This document shows positions 1 to 6,897 of a DNA stretch of 64,000 nucleotides, one piece after another; positions within the stretch are counted from its first letter, which is position 1; every line of letters starts with the position of its first letter. Both the position numbers and the translations under genes were made by a program. The notes below the pieces were generated by a model that worked only from the letters and a program-made list of their open reading frames with translations, was not told the origin of the DNA and did no database searches. Source of the stretch: an uncultured Phascolarctobacterium sp. (GTDB taxonomy: Bacteria; Bacillota; Negativicutes; Acidaminococcales; Acidaminococcaceae); the NCBI GenBank assembly GCA_900545535.1, contig UQZN01000005.1, positions 1 through 64,000 of the forward strand. The letters run 5' to 3'.

Positions 1-63
1 AATTGTGTTGGTATCTCTTCCTATTTTCCAGCTTGACTTTTAATAGTTAATCTTTCCAGCGGA

Positions 64-89
64 CATAGCTGCCTGCAAAGGCGGCTATG
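64..89. other. Hairpin with GCAA loop
   Basis: An 11-bp stem (CATAGC plus GCCT arms, one T-G wobble) closes a GCAA tetraloop. Neither strand has a T-run after it, so it is not an obvious terminator. It lies downstream of the minus-strand DUF1659 gene and could be a processed 3' structure. I see no gene in bases 1-145. Confidence 0.3.
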
Positions 90-145
90 CGCTTAGTTAG
101 TGTCAGTTCATTGCCGGTTTGTTACAAGCAATGGACTGGCCGGGG

Positions 146-373
146 TCATTCTGCTTTGTCCAGCTCGGCCTTTTCGGTAACGTAGACGTTAACGACAGCG
201 TGGCTCATCAGTTCGCCGATAGCTTCGGCAACAGCCAGGCACTTAGCGGCATCGGCGTCCAGACGGACGCTGCCGACAGAGGTGGATTTGGTCTGCATGG
301 AGCCCATGGCGTTGGTGCCGTTTTCGACGTCCATCGAAAGTTTAAGGGACGTGGGATTTTTGCTGACGGTCAT
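146..373 (-). CDS. DUF1659-like small protein
   Basis: A 75-residue protein of unknown function. Its pattern (basic start, K-T/S-x-S near the middle, then D-A-D-A-A-K and a helix A-V-A-E-A-I-G-E-L) resembles the DUF1659 family of short Firmicute proteins. As I recall, those are often found beside DUF2922 proteins and cell-wall amidases; an amidase gene lies just upstream here. The start is set by a strong AGGAGG seven bases before the ATG at 373. An upstream in-frame ATG would add 24 residues but lies inside the structured leader and has no ribosome site. Family assignment is from pattern memory only. Confidence 0.6.
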   Translation of the reverse strand: MTVSKNPTSLKLSMDVENGTNAMGSMQTKSTSVGSVRLDADAAKCLAVAEAIGELMSHAVVNVYVTEKAELDKAE

Positions 374-406
374 ATTTTCGCCTCCTTTCCTGTTTAATTT
401 TAAAAT

Positions 407-531
407 CGTAATATTTTCACTCCCTCGGCAGTGATTACGGCTCATATCTGGCCTGCGGCCACAAATCGCCTTTAATCACCTGCCTGCGGTCGTTTTATTT
501 ACTGAAAAGTTTATAAGGCGGCCGGAGGGAG
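407..531 (-). promoter_or_regulatory. Structured leader with alternative stems
   Basis: Between the amidase gene and the DUF1659 start, the minus-strand transcript can form a nested set of stems. One pairs 427-437 with 473-484 (GGCAGTGATTA and TAATCACCTGCC, one bulge). Inside it are 439-441 with 468-470 and the hairpin 449-453 with 457-461 (TGGCC/GGCCA). An exclusive alternative pairs 407-412 and 418-421 with 434-439 and 430-433. The outer arm at 519-531 can pair with 419-429, and its CCTCC could also pair with the GGAGG ribosome site of the next gene. I cannot match it to a known riboswitch class. Confidence 0.45.
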
Positions 532-537
532 TTTTTT

Positions 538-1101
538 TTATGCCTTGTTACAGGCATACCACAGGGCTTTGCCCCTGATGATCTGCCCGCCGGGCTTCAT
601 GAACCCGTCGCCGGGTGAATCGCGCAGATACCATAAGTCCCAGCGTGTTTCGGCGTCGCCGCTGTAAGGGCCGTAGCCGTCGATGAGCGCTGCTTCGCAG
701 TGGGTCAGTACGTTCCAGCGGTCAATGGGGATTGCCAGCCCCTGCGCCAGTTGGGCTACCAGTTTACCGGCCGCATCGATCTGCTTCGGTGTGGGTGGAT
801 ATTTGCCAAATTCAGCATCTTTGCCGTTATGCGGCAGCGCGCCGTGGGCGCAGCAGAGGGCGATACCGAGGGCGCCGGTGTTGCGGTGCCAGGTGTGGTT
901 TTTAAGCTGGGTGAGCTGGGTGCAGGTCTGGTAAACGCTGCCGTCGGCGTCGATGTTGAAGTGGTAATCGTCGTAAAGCTGGCCGTAGCGTCCTGCCGTC
1001 CAGTGCAGGTAGATCTGTGAGATGCGGTTGCGTCCCAGGGCGACAAGTTCGGCGAGTGCTGCCGCAGTCAGCAGCGGTGTTGATGATGTTTGCATTTGCA
1101 T
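538..1101 (-). CDS. Phage-type N-acetylmuramoyl-L-alanine amidase
   Basis: A 187-residue peptidoglycan amidase of the Amidase_2/PGRP fold, predicted to cleave the bond between muramic acid and L-alanine. Visible motifs are H-W-T-A-G near residue 33 (first zinc His), Y-H-F, H-T-W, and a late T-H-C-E block followed by D-G-Y-G-P and R-W-D-L-W, typical of endolysin-like members. There is no signal peptide, as in phage endolysins that need a holin; no holin is visible here. The ATG at 1101 is preferred because AAGGAG lies ten bases before it. The gene faces a divergent, repeat-rich intergenic region and is followed by the structured leader and DUF1659 gene. Confidence 0.85.
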   Translation of the reverse strand: MQMQTSSTPLLTAAALAELVALGRNRISQIYLHWTAGRYGQLYDDYHFNIDADGSVYQTCTQLTQLKNHTWHRNTGALGIALCCAHGALPHNGKDAEFGKYPPTPKQIDAAGKLVAQLAQGLAIPIDRWNVLTHCEAALIDGYGPYSGDAETRWDLWYLRDSPGDGFMKPGGQIIRGKALWYACNKA

Positions 1102-1152
1102 AGTAGTGATGCTCCTTTTTGATTTGATCGGCAAGGGGGTGAAACCCTCACG

Positions 1153-1489
1153 CTATATATAGGGCAGCGAGAGGCTTAAAAGTTTACATCGTTTTAAAAA
1201 AATTTTTTGTAGGGTGGTTTGAACTGGGTAAGCCGACTTCGTCGGGATAGGAAATCCACGCCGCTCCTTATGCAGTCGCGTCTTTTGGATAAGCTCGCAG
1301 GAGATCTGCCCGCTTCGCTGGCGCTCATAGGCAGCTTATGCTCGGCTTAATAGTTTACATCGGCTCGAAAAAATTTTTGTGAGGTGGTTTTTAACAGCAG
1401 CTCATAACATTTTAGTGATATTTGTGAATAGTATGTGAAAACTTATTTTGGCATGTAAACTTTTCCGGTGTTCGCTGCCCTATATATAG
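1153..1489. repeat. Promoter-like inverted repeat pair with a third copy
   Basis: Two 37-bp units face outward at 1153-1189 and 1453-1489. Each has an identical CTATATATAGGGCAGCGA block, an 11-base spacer ending AAAA, and GTTTACAT (read from the outer end inward). A degenerate third unit in the left-hand orientation lies at about 1328-1360. Around the first and third units a 45-46 bp direct repeat is present (1175-1220 and 1346-1390). The interior 1221-1340 holds further short inverted arms but no credible gene. The left unit sits 52 bp before the minus-strand amidase start, so these could be divergent promoters or the ends of a small non-autonomous element. Confidence 0.55.
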
Positions 1490-1492
1490 TGA

Positions 1493-1630
1493 CAGTATTC
1501 AGTACTGAATTTGTTAGCAGAATTTTTAAGACTTATAGGGTTTTACTGCTTAGGACTTTGACCTTGAATCTAACAAAGAAATACTTACAGCAAAGTAAAG
1601 CAATACTTATTTAGTAAGTACTGAATACTG
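1493..1630. repeat. 14-bp inverted repeat pair with palindrome
   Basis: CAGTATTCAGTACT at 1493-1506 recurs as its exact reverse complement at 1617-1630. The left copy overlaps a perfect 14-bp palindrome, ATTCAGTACTGAAT, at 1497-1510. Between the copies are two AATACTTA-like direct repeats (about 1580 and 1602). This looks like paired operator sites for a dimeric regulator; no regulator gene is visible nearby. The block lies just before a short open frame at 1665. Confidence 0.45.
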
Positions 1631-1664
1631 CCACAAACATTTGCACGACGAAAGGATGGTCATG

Positions 1665-1805
1665 ATGAACGAGATCGTTACATCAACAGAAAAAATGGAG
1701 GAGAAGCGTATGAGCCTGGGGCTGCAAAGCAGATTGTTGTATCTGCTTTTGAAATGCCCTTTGCTGCAGCAAGGGCAGGGAGGTGCCTGCCTTTGGCGAA
1801 GTTAA
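1665..1805 (+). CDS. Short unassigned ORF, possibly interrupted
   Basis: A 46-residue open frame beginning M-N-E-I-V-T-S-T-E-K after an AAAGGA at 1651-1656. The same frame continues past the TAA at 1803-1805 for 32 more codons to a TGA at 1902-1904, with a charged, helix-like tail (Y-E-T-N-K-K-R-L-R-Q-L-I-E-H-L). It may be a longer small protein broken by a stop or frameshift. No family is recognised and coding status is doubtful. From 1905 to 2029 I see nothing definite. Confidence 0.25.
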   Translation: MNEIVTSTEKMEEKRMSLGLQSRLLYLLLKCPLLQQGQGGACLWRS

Positions 1806-2029
1806 AAAGCGGCAGTAATGCTGCCGGCAGCACAGGAGCCTGTGGATTATGAGACAAATAAAAAACGCCTGCGCCAGCTGATCGAGCATCTGACGAGGCG
1901 TTGAGACGGTAATTAAAAAAGGGCTGATAATGTTATGGAAGATTGATGTTTAAGAAAAATAAACAAAAACATTTGCAGGGCTAATCGCAGCACCATAATG
2001 AATATCATGTTATGGAATTACAGCGTTAA

Positions 2030-2058
2030 TTGACAGTGCCTGGCAGATGCGATACAAT
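2030..2058 (+). promoter_or_regulatory. Sigma-A promoter for the 2110/2319 unit
   Basis: TTGACA at 2030-2035 and TACAAT at 2053-2058 are separated by 17 bases, about 50 bp before the first gene of the two-gene unit. Confidence 0.65.
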
Positions 2059-2109
2059 CGTTATGAATAGATTGCAGTCAGTATATTTTAAAAGAGAGGG
2101 CGGATCGAA

Positions 2110-2340
2110 ATGAGGATAATAGATCAAGATAAATGGTTTGCTGAACGCAGAGCGATGTTAGTAAATTTAAAACCGTCGTTACGTCCTAAAAAATCAGAAA
2201 GACCGATCAAATCACGTTCGCCTGAAAAATCACGCGCTTTAGGTCTGGCTTGCAAAAGAGCATGGGAACGGGCATTAGAAACCGGAAAATACGTTAAGAC
2301 GGAACGGGGCTATCGGATATGCGAAACCGTGATAAAATAA
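2110..2340 (+). CDS. Small basic protein, partner of NTase-fold gene
   Basis: A 76-residue, strongly basic protein of unknown function. The middle is rich in Lys, Arg, Ser and Pro (residues about 20-40), followed by a predicted helix A-L-G-L-A-C-K-R-A-W-E-R-A-L-E and a short conserved-looking end. It has a good ribosome site (AGAGAGGGCGG). Its last 22 bases overlap the next gene, which implies translational coupling. The arrangement of a small basic protein followed by a nucleotidyltransferase-fold protein resembles a toxin-antitoxin or regulatory pair, but that is inference. I do not recognise the family. Confidence 0.6.
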   Translation: MRIIDQDKWFAERRAMLVNLKPSLRPKKSERPIKSRSPEKSRALGLACKRAWERALETGKYVKTERGYRICETVIK

Positions 2341-2891
2341 ATGAGATACTTAAAAATTATGATGATAATACAGCTGTAGCGCGTTTAAACATAGCTGCTG
2401 TTATTTGTGATGAATTAAAAAAATATGGCAATGATTTAGTGATCGTTGGTGGTTCTGCAGTAGAATTTTATTCTGCGGCAAGTTATATGACCAGAGATGT
2501 AGATTTTATTCCTCGTGATATCGAGGGGTTAAAGGAAACTATGGTAGAGTTGGGCTTTAAAAATGATGGTAATGCAATTTGGTATCATCCGGATGCGGCT
2601 ATTGTTATTGAGTTCCCTAAAGGTCCTTTAGATGGTTCATATGACAAGGTTTGTATAGTAGAAACGCCTTACGGGAATGTGAACATCATAGGAATCGAAG
2701 ATATTATTATTGACAGAGCTTGTGGGGTGCAATATTGGAATGATTCTTCGGAATGGACAAAATATCTTTTGATGGCGCATTTTGAGAATATTGATTTTGA
2801 ATATCTCAAAAAACGTGCTGCAGAGGCTTGTTGTGAACAGGTTTTGGAAAAGATAATCGAAGATGTAAAAAAAGATTTAAACTTGCGGTAA
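2319..2891 (+). CDS. Nucleotidyltransferase-fold protein (AbiEii/DUF6036-like)
   Basis: A 190-residue protein with the Pol-beta-type nucleotidyltransferase signature: V-G-G-S-A at about residue 44, then D-V-D after a 13-residue helix and a later acidic strand (I-V-I-E-F). These supply the expected three carboxylates, so activity is plausible. Such single-domain proteins include AbiEii-type toxins and resistance-type NTases; the exact substrate cannot be told. The gene is clearly more AT-rich than the surrounding housekeeping genes, which suggests transfer. Its start lies inside the preceding small gene, and a terminator follows directly. Confidence 0.65.
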   Translation: MRNRDKINEILKNYDDNTAVARLNIAAVICDELKKYGNDLVIVGGSAVEFYSAASYMTRDVDFIPRDIEGLKETMVELGFKNDGNAIWYHPDAAIVIEFPKGPLDGSYDKVCIVETPYGNVNIIGIEDIIIDRACGVQYWNDSSEWTKYLLMAHFENIDFEYLKKRAAEACCEQVLEKIIEDVKKDLNLR

Positions 2892-2901
2892 ACTTAAAAG
2901 T

Positions 2902-2940
2902 GCGGATGCTGGTTTTGACCAGTATCCGCTTTAATTTTTT
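2902..2940 (+). terminator. Terminator after NTase gene
   Basis: A 12-bp stem (2902-2913 with 2918-2929, one G-T wobble) with a four-base loop is followed by a T-rich run. Confidence 0.8.
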
Positions 2941-2982
2941 GCATCGTTTGCTTATAAAAGAAGATGACATAAGAAACAAAAA

Positions 2983-3026
2983 CAGGCCCGACATTCAACA
3001 CGAATGTCGGGCCTGCTCTTTTTTTT
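2983..3026. terminator. Bidirectional terminator
   Basis: A 14-bp perfect stem (2983-2996 with 3002-3015) with a five-base loop and T-runs on both strands ends the minus-strand thioesterase gene and backs up the terminator before it. Confidence 0.8.
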
Positions 3027-3031
3027 GCGTA

Positions 3032-3487
3032 TTATTTTTTCTTGTGGCGTTCGTAGCGCAGGCGTCCTTCTTCAAAGGCGCGTTTTTCTTCTTCTGTTTC
3101 CAGCGTCAGCTCGGGTACTTTGGTGGGACGGCCTTTTTTATCGAGGGCGATCATGGTAAAGAAGGCCGAGAGCGCGCGTTTTTTACCTTCGGTTTCCAGG
3201 TCTTCGACTTCGACGACAACGACGATCTCCATGGAGCTGTGCCCGACATAGACGACCTGGGCTGTACAGATGACCAGATCACCGATAAAAATGGGCAGAT
3301 GGAATTCCACTTCGTCGACCCTGGCGGTGACCACATTGGTGCGGGCATAGCGGCGCGCCGTGGCATAGGCGGTAGAGTCCATCAGTTTGATGATCTCGCC
3401 GCCGTGGATATTGCCGGCGACATTGGCCTGGTGGGGCATCATGACTTCACTGATGACGAGCCTACTTTCAGAGGATGTTTTTTTCAA
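3032..3487 (-). CDS. Hotdog acyl-CoA thioesterase
   Basis: A 151-residue acyl-CoA hydrolase of the YkhA/YciA hotdog group. It has P-H-Q-A-N followed by G-N-I-H-G-G-E near residue 28, then the helix with M-D-S-T-A-Y-A-T-A and T-A-R-V-D-E-V-E-F, as in this family. The usual role is hydrolysis of fatty acyl-CoA in the cytoplasm. I prefer the TTG at 3487, since family members begin shortly before S-R-L-V-I-S; an ATG at 3559 would add 24 low-complexity residues. The ribosome site is weak for either start. Monocistronic, ending at the bidirectional terminator. Confidence 0.8.
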   Translation of the reverse strand: MKKTSSESRLVISEVMMPHQANVAGNIHGGEIIKLMDSTAYATARRYARTNVVTARVDEVEFHLPIFIGDLVICTAQVVYVGHSSMEIVVVVEVEDLETEGKKRALSAFFTMIALDKKGRPTKVPELTLETEEEKRAFEEGRLRYERHKKK

Positions 3488-3658
3488 GGTTAGGACCTGC
3501 CTTTCTGGGCGCGCCGGGCCTGAGCCGGAGGCGCGGGATGTATATGTCTGCAGGCGCACTTGAAGTGCGGCTTGGGGTGCAGATATTTGCTGCGCTTATT
3601 ATAACCTTTCCGCGGCTGGGGTGCAAGCAGGCAAAAGTAAAGTTTCTGAAAATAGTTC

Positions 3659-3687
3659 TTGCATAGCTGTGGGGTCTGTGGTATACT
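3659..3687 (+). promoter_or_regulatory. Sigma-A promoter for rpmE
   Basis: TTGCAT (3659-3664) and TATACT (3682-3687) with a 17-base spacer, about 70 bp before rpmE. Confidence 0.7.
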
Positions 3688-3759
3688 TTATAAGCGTTAA
3701 TCTAGAATTATGATGTATAGTCATATAATAGTTAGAGAGTAAAGTGAGGTGCAACCAGC

Positions 3760-3966
3760 ATGAAACAAAACATCCATCCGAAATATGGTGAAGCTAAAGT
3801 AACCTGCGCATGCGGCAATTCTTTTATGAGCGGCAGCGTGAATCCGGAATTGCGTGTTGACGTTTGCTCTAAATGTCATCCGTTCTTCACCGGCCAACAG
3901 CGTAATTTAGCTGCTCGTGGCCGTATTGAAAAATTCAATAAACGCTACAATGTAGAAGAAAAATAA
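3760..3966 (+). CDS. rpmE: 50S ribosomal protein L31, zinc-binding form
   Basis: A 68-residue ribosomal protein starting M-K-Q-N-I-H-P-K-Y. It keeps the four metal-binding cysteines (C-A-C near residue 16 and C-S-K-C near 37), so it is the zinc-containing type, not the zinc-free paralogue made under zinc starvation. It acts at the subunit interface of the 70S ribosome. It has its own promoter and a good ribosome site (AGTGAGGTG), and is followed by a hairpin. Placement just upstream of prfA matches the order seen in Bacillus. Confidence 0.97.
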   Translation: MKQNIHPKYGEAKVTCACGNSFMSGSVNPELRVDVCSKCHPFFTGQQRNLAARGRIEKFNKRYNVEEK

Positions 3967-3972
3967 TCACAC

Positions 3973-4003
3973 CACAGCAGAGCGAAAGCTCTGCTGTGTT
4001 TAT
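3973..4003 (+). terminator. Hairpin after rpmE
   Basis: An 11-bp perfect stem (3973-3983 with 3988-3998) closes a GAAA tetraloop and is followed by TTTATAT. The T-run is short, so it may be only partly terminating and allow expression of yqhQ. Confidence 0.6.
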
Positions 4004-4030
4004 ATCCGAAACTTTTAGGGAGATACTACT

Positions 4031-4936
4031 ATGGAAAAGAAACCTAATGTTGGCGGACAAGCTGTTATTGAAGGCGTGATGATGAGGGGCAAGGATAAGA
4101 TCGCTGTTGCCGTCAGGCAGCCGGACGGGGAAATCGCCATTGATGTGGGCCCGGCTAACAGTATTACCGATAAATATCCTTTTTTGAAAAAACCATTGCT
4201 GCGCGGCGTAGTCGCTCTTTGTGAATCGTTATATCACGGCATGAAGGCACTGGCTTATTCGGCACAGGTTTCCGGTGAAGACGACGAACAGCTGGATGGT
4301 AAGGAAATGGCTCTGACGATCGCTTTTTCGGTTGTTCTGGCCGTAGTTTTGTTTATTATCATTCCTACCTGGTCGATGCGGTTTTTAAATGCCTGGACCA
4401 GTGACCATATGATTTTGAATTTAGCCGAGGGCGTGCTGAGAATGCTGATTTTCCTCGGATATATAACTGCTATTTCTTCAATGAAGGATATTCAGAGAGT
4501 ATTTCAGTATCACGGGGCCGAGCATAAGACGATCTATACTTATGAGGCGGGGCTGCCGCTGGAAGTGGCCAACGTGCGTCAGTTCAGTACGCTGCATCCG
4601 CGCTGCGGCACTAATTTTCTGATGATCGTGATGCTGATAAGCATGTTTGTATTTACTTTTTTGGGCTGGCCGAATCTGTTGGAACGGATCATGTCGCGGA
4701 TCATTCTGATGCCGGTGATCGCCGGCGTGAGCTATGAGATCATTCGTTATGCCGGTTCGCATATCGATTCAGCCTGGGTGAGAACGGCTATTTTTCCCGG
4801 TCTTTGCCTGCAGAAGCTGACGACCCGCGAGCCTGACGATGACCAGATCGAAGTGGCGATAGCCTCGCTGAAGGCTGTGCTGCCGCCTGAGGAATTGGCA
4901 GAAAAGCAAATTACAGGAGAAAATAATGCTGGATAA
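4031..4936 (+). CDS. yqhQ: DUF1385 membrane protein YqhQ
   Basis: A 301-residue protein of the DUF1385/YqhQ family, function unknown. The start is typical (G-G-Q-A-V-I-E-G-V-M-M-R-G). Hydrophobic segments lie at about residues 95-115, 135-155, 195-215 and 225-245. The central H-G-A-E-H-K-T-I and R-C-G-T-N-F motifs are hallmarks of the family and could bind metal, though this is not established. It overlaps prfA by 11 bp, so the two are translationally coupled. The YqhQ-prfA-prmC linkage is, as I recall, frequent in Clostridia and Negativicutes. Confidence 0.88.
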   Translation: MEKKPNVGGQAVIEGVMMRGKDKIAVAVRQPDGEIAIDVGPANSITDKYPFLKKPLLRGVVALCESLYHGMKALAYSAQVSGEDDEQLDGKEMALTIAFSVVLAVVLFIIIPTWSMRFLNAWTSDHMILNLAEGVLRMLIFLGYITAISSMKDIQRVFQYHGAEHKTIYTYEAGLPLEVANVRQFSTLHPRCGTNFLMIVMLISMFVFTFLGWPNLLERIMSRIILMPVIAGVSYEIIRYAGSHIDSAWVRTAIFPGLCLQKLTTREPDDDQIEVAIASLKAVLPPEELAEKQITGENNAG

Positions 4937-5993
4937 ATTACAGGCACTTGAAGATAAATATCTTGATCTGGAGGCGAAGATCAGCGATCCTGATGTCATT
5001 GCTGATCAAAAAGAGTGGCAGAAGTGTACTAAAGCCCATGCCAAGCTGACGGATATCGTAACGGTCTTTCGCGAATACCGCGATCTGATGCGGGCGAAAG
5101 CCGATGCGGAGGAGATCATTGACGCCGGTGATGATAAAGAGCTGACGGAAATGGCTTACGAGGAGCTGAAGGAGCTGAAGCCGCAGCTGGCTGTTTATGA
5201 GGAGCGGCTGACGATCTTACTGCTGCCTTCCGATCCAAACGACGATAAGGACGTGATCGTGGAGATCCGCGGCGGCGCTGGCGGTGATGAGGCTGCTCTG
5301 TTTGCCGGCGTGCTGTTTCGGATGTATACCCGTTATGCCGAGGCCAGAGGCTGGCGCACGGAGATATTGGATGCCAATCCGACGGAGCTGGGCGGCTTTA
5401 AAGAGGTCGTTTTTCAGATCAGCGGCGACGGCGTTTATGGCCGCATGAAATTTGAAAGCGGCGTCCACCGGGTGCAGCGGGTGCCGGAGACCGAGTCGCA
5501 GGGGCGCGTGCATACTTCTACTGTTACGGTGGCAGTGCTGCCTGAGGCGGAAGAGGTGGACGTGGAGATCAATCCTGCCGATCTGCGGGTGGATACTTAC
5601 CGTGCCGGCGGCGCCGGCGGGCAGTATGTCAATAAGACCGAGTCGGCGGTACGCATCACGCATTTGCCGACGGGGATCGTGGCGCAGTGTCAGGACGAAA
5701 AATCGCAGCTGAAAAACCGCGAGAAGTGTATGCGCGTCCTGCGGGCCAGGATCTTGGAGCAGGCGCAGGAAGAGCAGCGGGCGGCTACGGCTCAGGACCG
5801 TAAAAGTCAGGTGGGCACAGGCGACCGCAGTGAGCGTATCCGTACCTATAATTATCCGCAGGGCCGCGTTACCGATCACCGGATCGGGCTGACTTTGCAT
5901 AAACTTGATATCGTGCTCAACGGCGAGATGGACGAATTACTGGACGCGCTCCTTACGGCCAAACAGAGCGAGCAGCTGCAGCAGGTGAAATAA
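4926..5993 (+). CDS. prfA: Peptide chain release factor 1
   Basis: A 355-residue class I release factor that reads UAA and UAG and triggers peptide release on the ribosome. The catalytic G-G-Q lies in R-A-G-G-A-G-G-Q-Y-V-N-K-T. The codon-recognition P-E-T tripeptide of RF1 is present in V-P-E-T-E-S-Q-G-R, which excludes RF2. Length is normal and there is no frameshift. The start lies within the end of yqhQ, preceded by ACAGGAGA. The Gln of G-G-Q is the expected substrate of PrmC, encoded immediately downstream. Confidence 0.97.
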   Translation: MLDKLQALEDKYLDLEAKISDPDVIADQKEWQKCTKAHAKLTDIVTVFREYRDLMRAKADAEEIIDAGDDKELTEMAYEELKELKPQLAVYEERLTILLLPSDPNDDKDVIVEIRGGAGGDEAALFAGVLFRMYTRYAEARGWRTEILDANPTELGGFKEVVFQISGDGVYGRMKFESGVHRVQRVPETESQGRVHTSTVTVAVLPEAEEVDVEINPADLRVDTYRAGGAGGQYVNKTESAVRITHLPTGIVAQCQDEKSQLKNREKCMRVLRARILEQAQEEQRAATAQDRKSQVGTGDRSERIRTYNYPQGRVTDHRIGLTLHKLDIVLNGEMDELLDALLTAKQSEQLQQVK

Positions 5994-5994
5994 T

Positions 5995-6897
5995 ATGGAA
6001 AATAAACCCTTATGGACGATTACAGGGGTTTTGGAATGGACAAAGCAGTATTTCGCAAATAAAGGGATCGAAAATCCGCGTTTAGATGCTGAAATACTGC
6101 TTTGTGCTGTTCTGAAATGCGAAAGAATAACTTTATATGTACATTTTGACCAGCCTTTGTCGGAGGAGGAGCTGACTGAATACCGCGGTTATGTGGCGCG
6201 GCGTGCTCAGCAGGAGCCGCTGGCGTATATCCTGGGGGAGAAGGCTTTTATGAAGCACAGCTTCAAGGTAAATCCTGCGGTACTGGTACCACGTCCGGAA
6301 ACGGAGCTGCTGGTGGAGAGTGTGGCGAAGGCTGCCGCCGGAGCTGGCGCGGCCAGTTTGCTTGATCTTGGCACAGGCAGCGGGGCGATCATCGTGTCGC
6401 TGCTGGAGCTTTTGCCACAGGCTGCGGGCACGGCGGTGGATATTTCGGCTGCCGCTTTGGCCGTTGCCGGCGAAAATGCGGGGGCGATCGGCGTCAGCTC
6501 CAGGCTGACGCTGGTGGAGTCGGATCTGTTTGCCGGGCTGCCGGCGGGGCAGACTTTTGATATCATCGTCTCCAATCCACCTTATATCCCGGCAGCGGAT
6601 ATTGCCGGGCTGGCTGCCGATGTGCAGCGGGAACCGCGGGGTGCTCTGGACGGCGGTAGTGACGGACTGGATTTTTACAGGCGCATCGCCGCCGGGTGCG
6701 GGACATGGCTGAAGCCGGACGGGCTGCTGGCTTTTGAGGTTGGCATCGGTCAGGCGCAGCAGGTGGCGGAGCTGTGCCGGCAGGCCGGGCTGACCGTGAC
6801 GGCGCTGCGGAAGGATTATGCTGAGATTGAGCGCATGGTGTTTGCGACGAGAGAAGGTACTTATTATGCAGACCATTTATTGGAATTTACAAGCTGA
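5995..6897 (+). CDS. prmC: Release factor glutamine methyltransferase
   Basis: A 300-residue SAM-dependent enzyme that methylates the Gln of the G-G-Q motif in release factors. It has an N-terminal helical domain (residues 1-90), a SAM-binding motif L-D-L-G-T-G-S-G-A-I, and the catalytic N-P-P-Y-I. It starts one base after prfA and overlaps the next gene by 32 bp, so all three are in one operon. It is ordinary for the family apart from a very Ala/Gly-rich central section. Confidence 0.96.
   Translation: MENKPLWTITGVLEWTKQYFANKGIENPRLDAEILLCAVLKCERITLYVHFDQPLSEEELTEYRGYVARRAQQEPLAYILGEKAFMKHSFKVNPAVLVPRPETELLVESVAKAAAGAGAASLLDLGTGSGAIIVSLLELLPQAAGTAVDISAAALAVAGENAGAIGVSSRLTLVESDLFAGLPAGQTFDIIVSNPPYIPAADIAGLAADVQREPRGALDGGSDGLDFYRRIAAGCGTWLKPDGLLAFEVGIGQAQQVAELCRQAGLTVTALRKDYAEIERMVFATREGTYYADHLLEFTS

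Noticed and set aside
64..89. Hairpin as terminator of the DUF1659 gene
   Set aside because: No T-run follows on either strand.
407..531. Assigning the leader to a known riboswitch (fluoride, c-di-GMP, purine, THF, ZTP)
   Set aside because: None of the core consensus sequences I could recall fits.
1153..1489. Calling the inverted repeats an insertion sequence
   Set aside because: No transposase gene and no target-site duplication are visible; the fixed two-block spacing fits promoters at least as well.
5217..6876. Minus-strand open frames opposite prfA and prmC
   Set aside because: Shadows of GC-rich coding DNA; the translated products look random.
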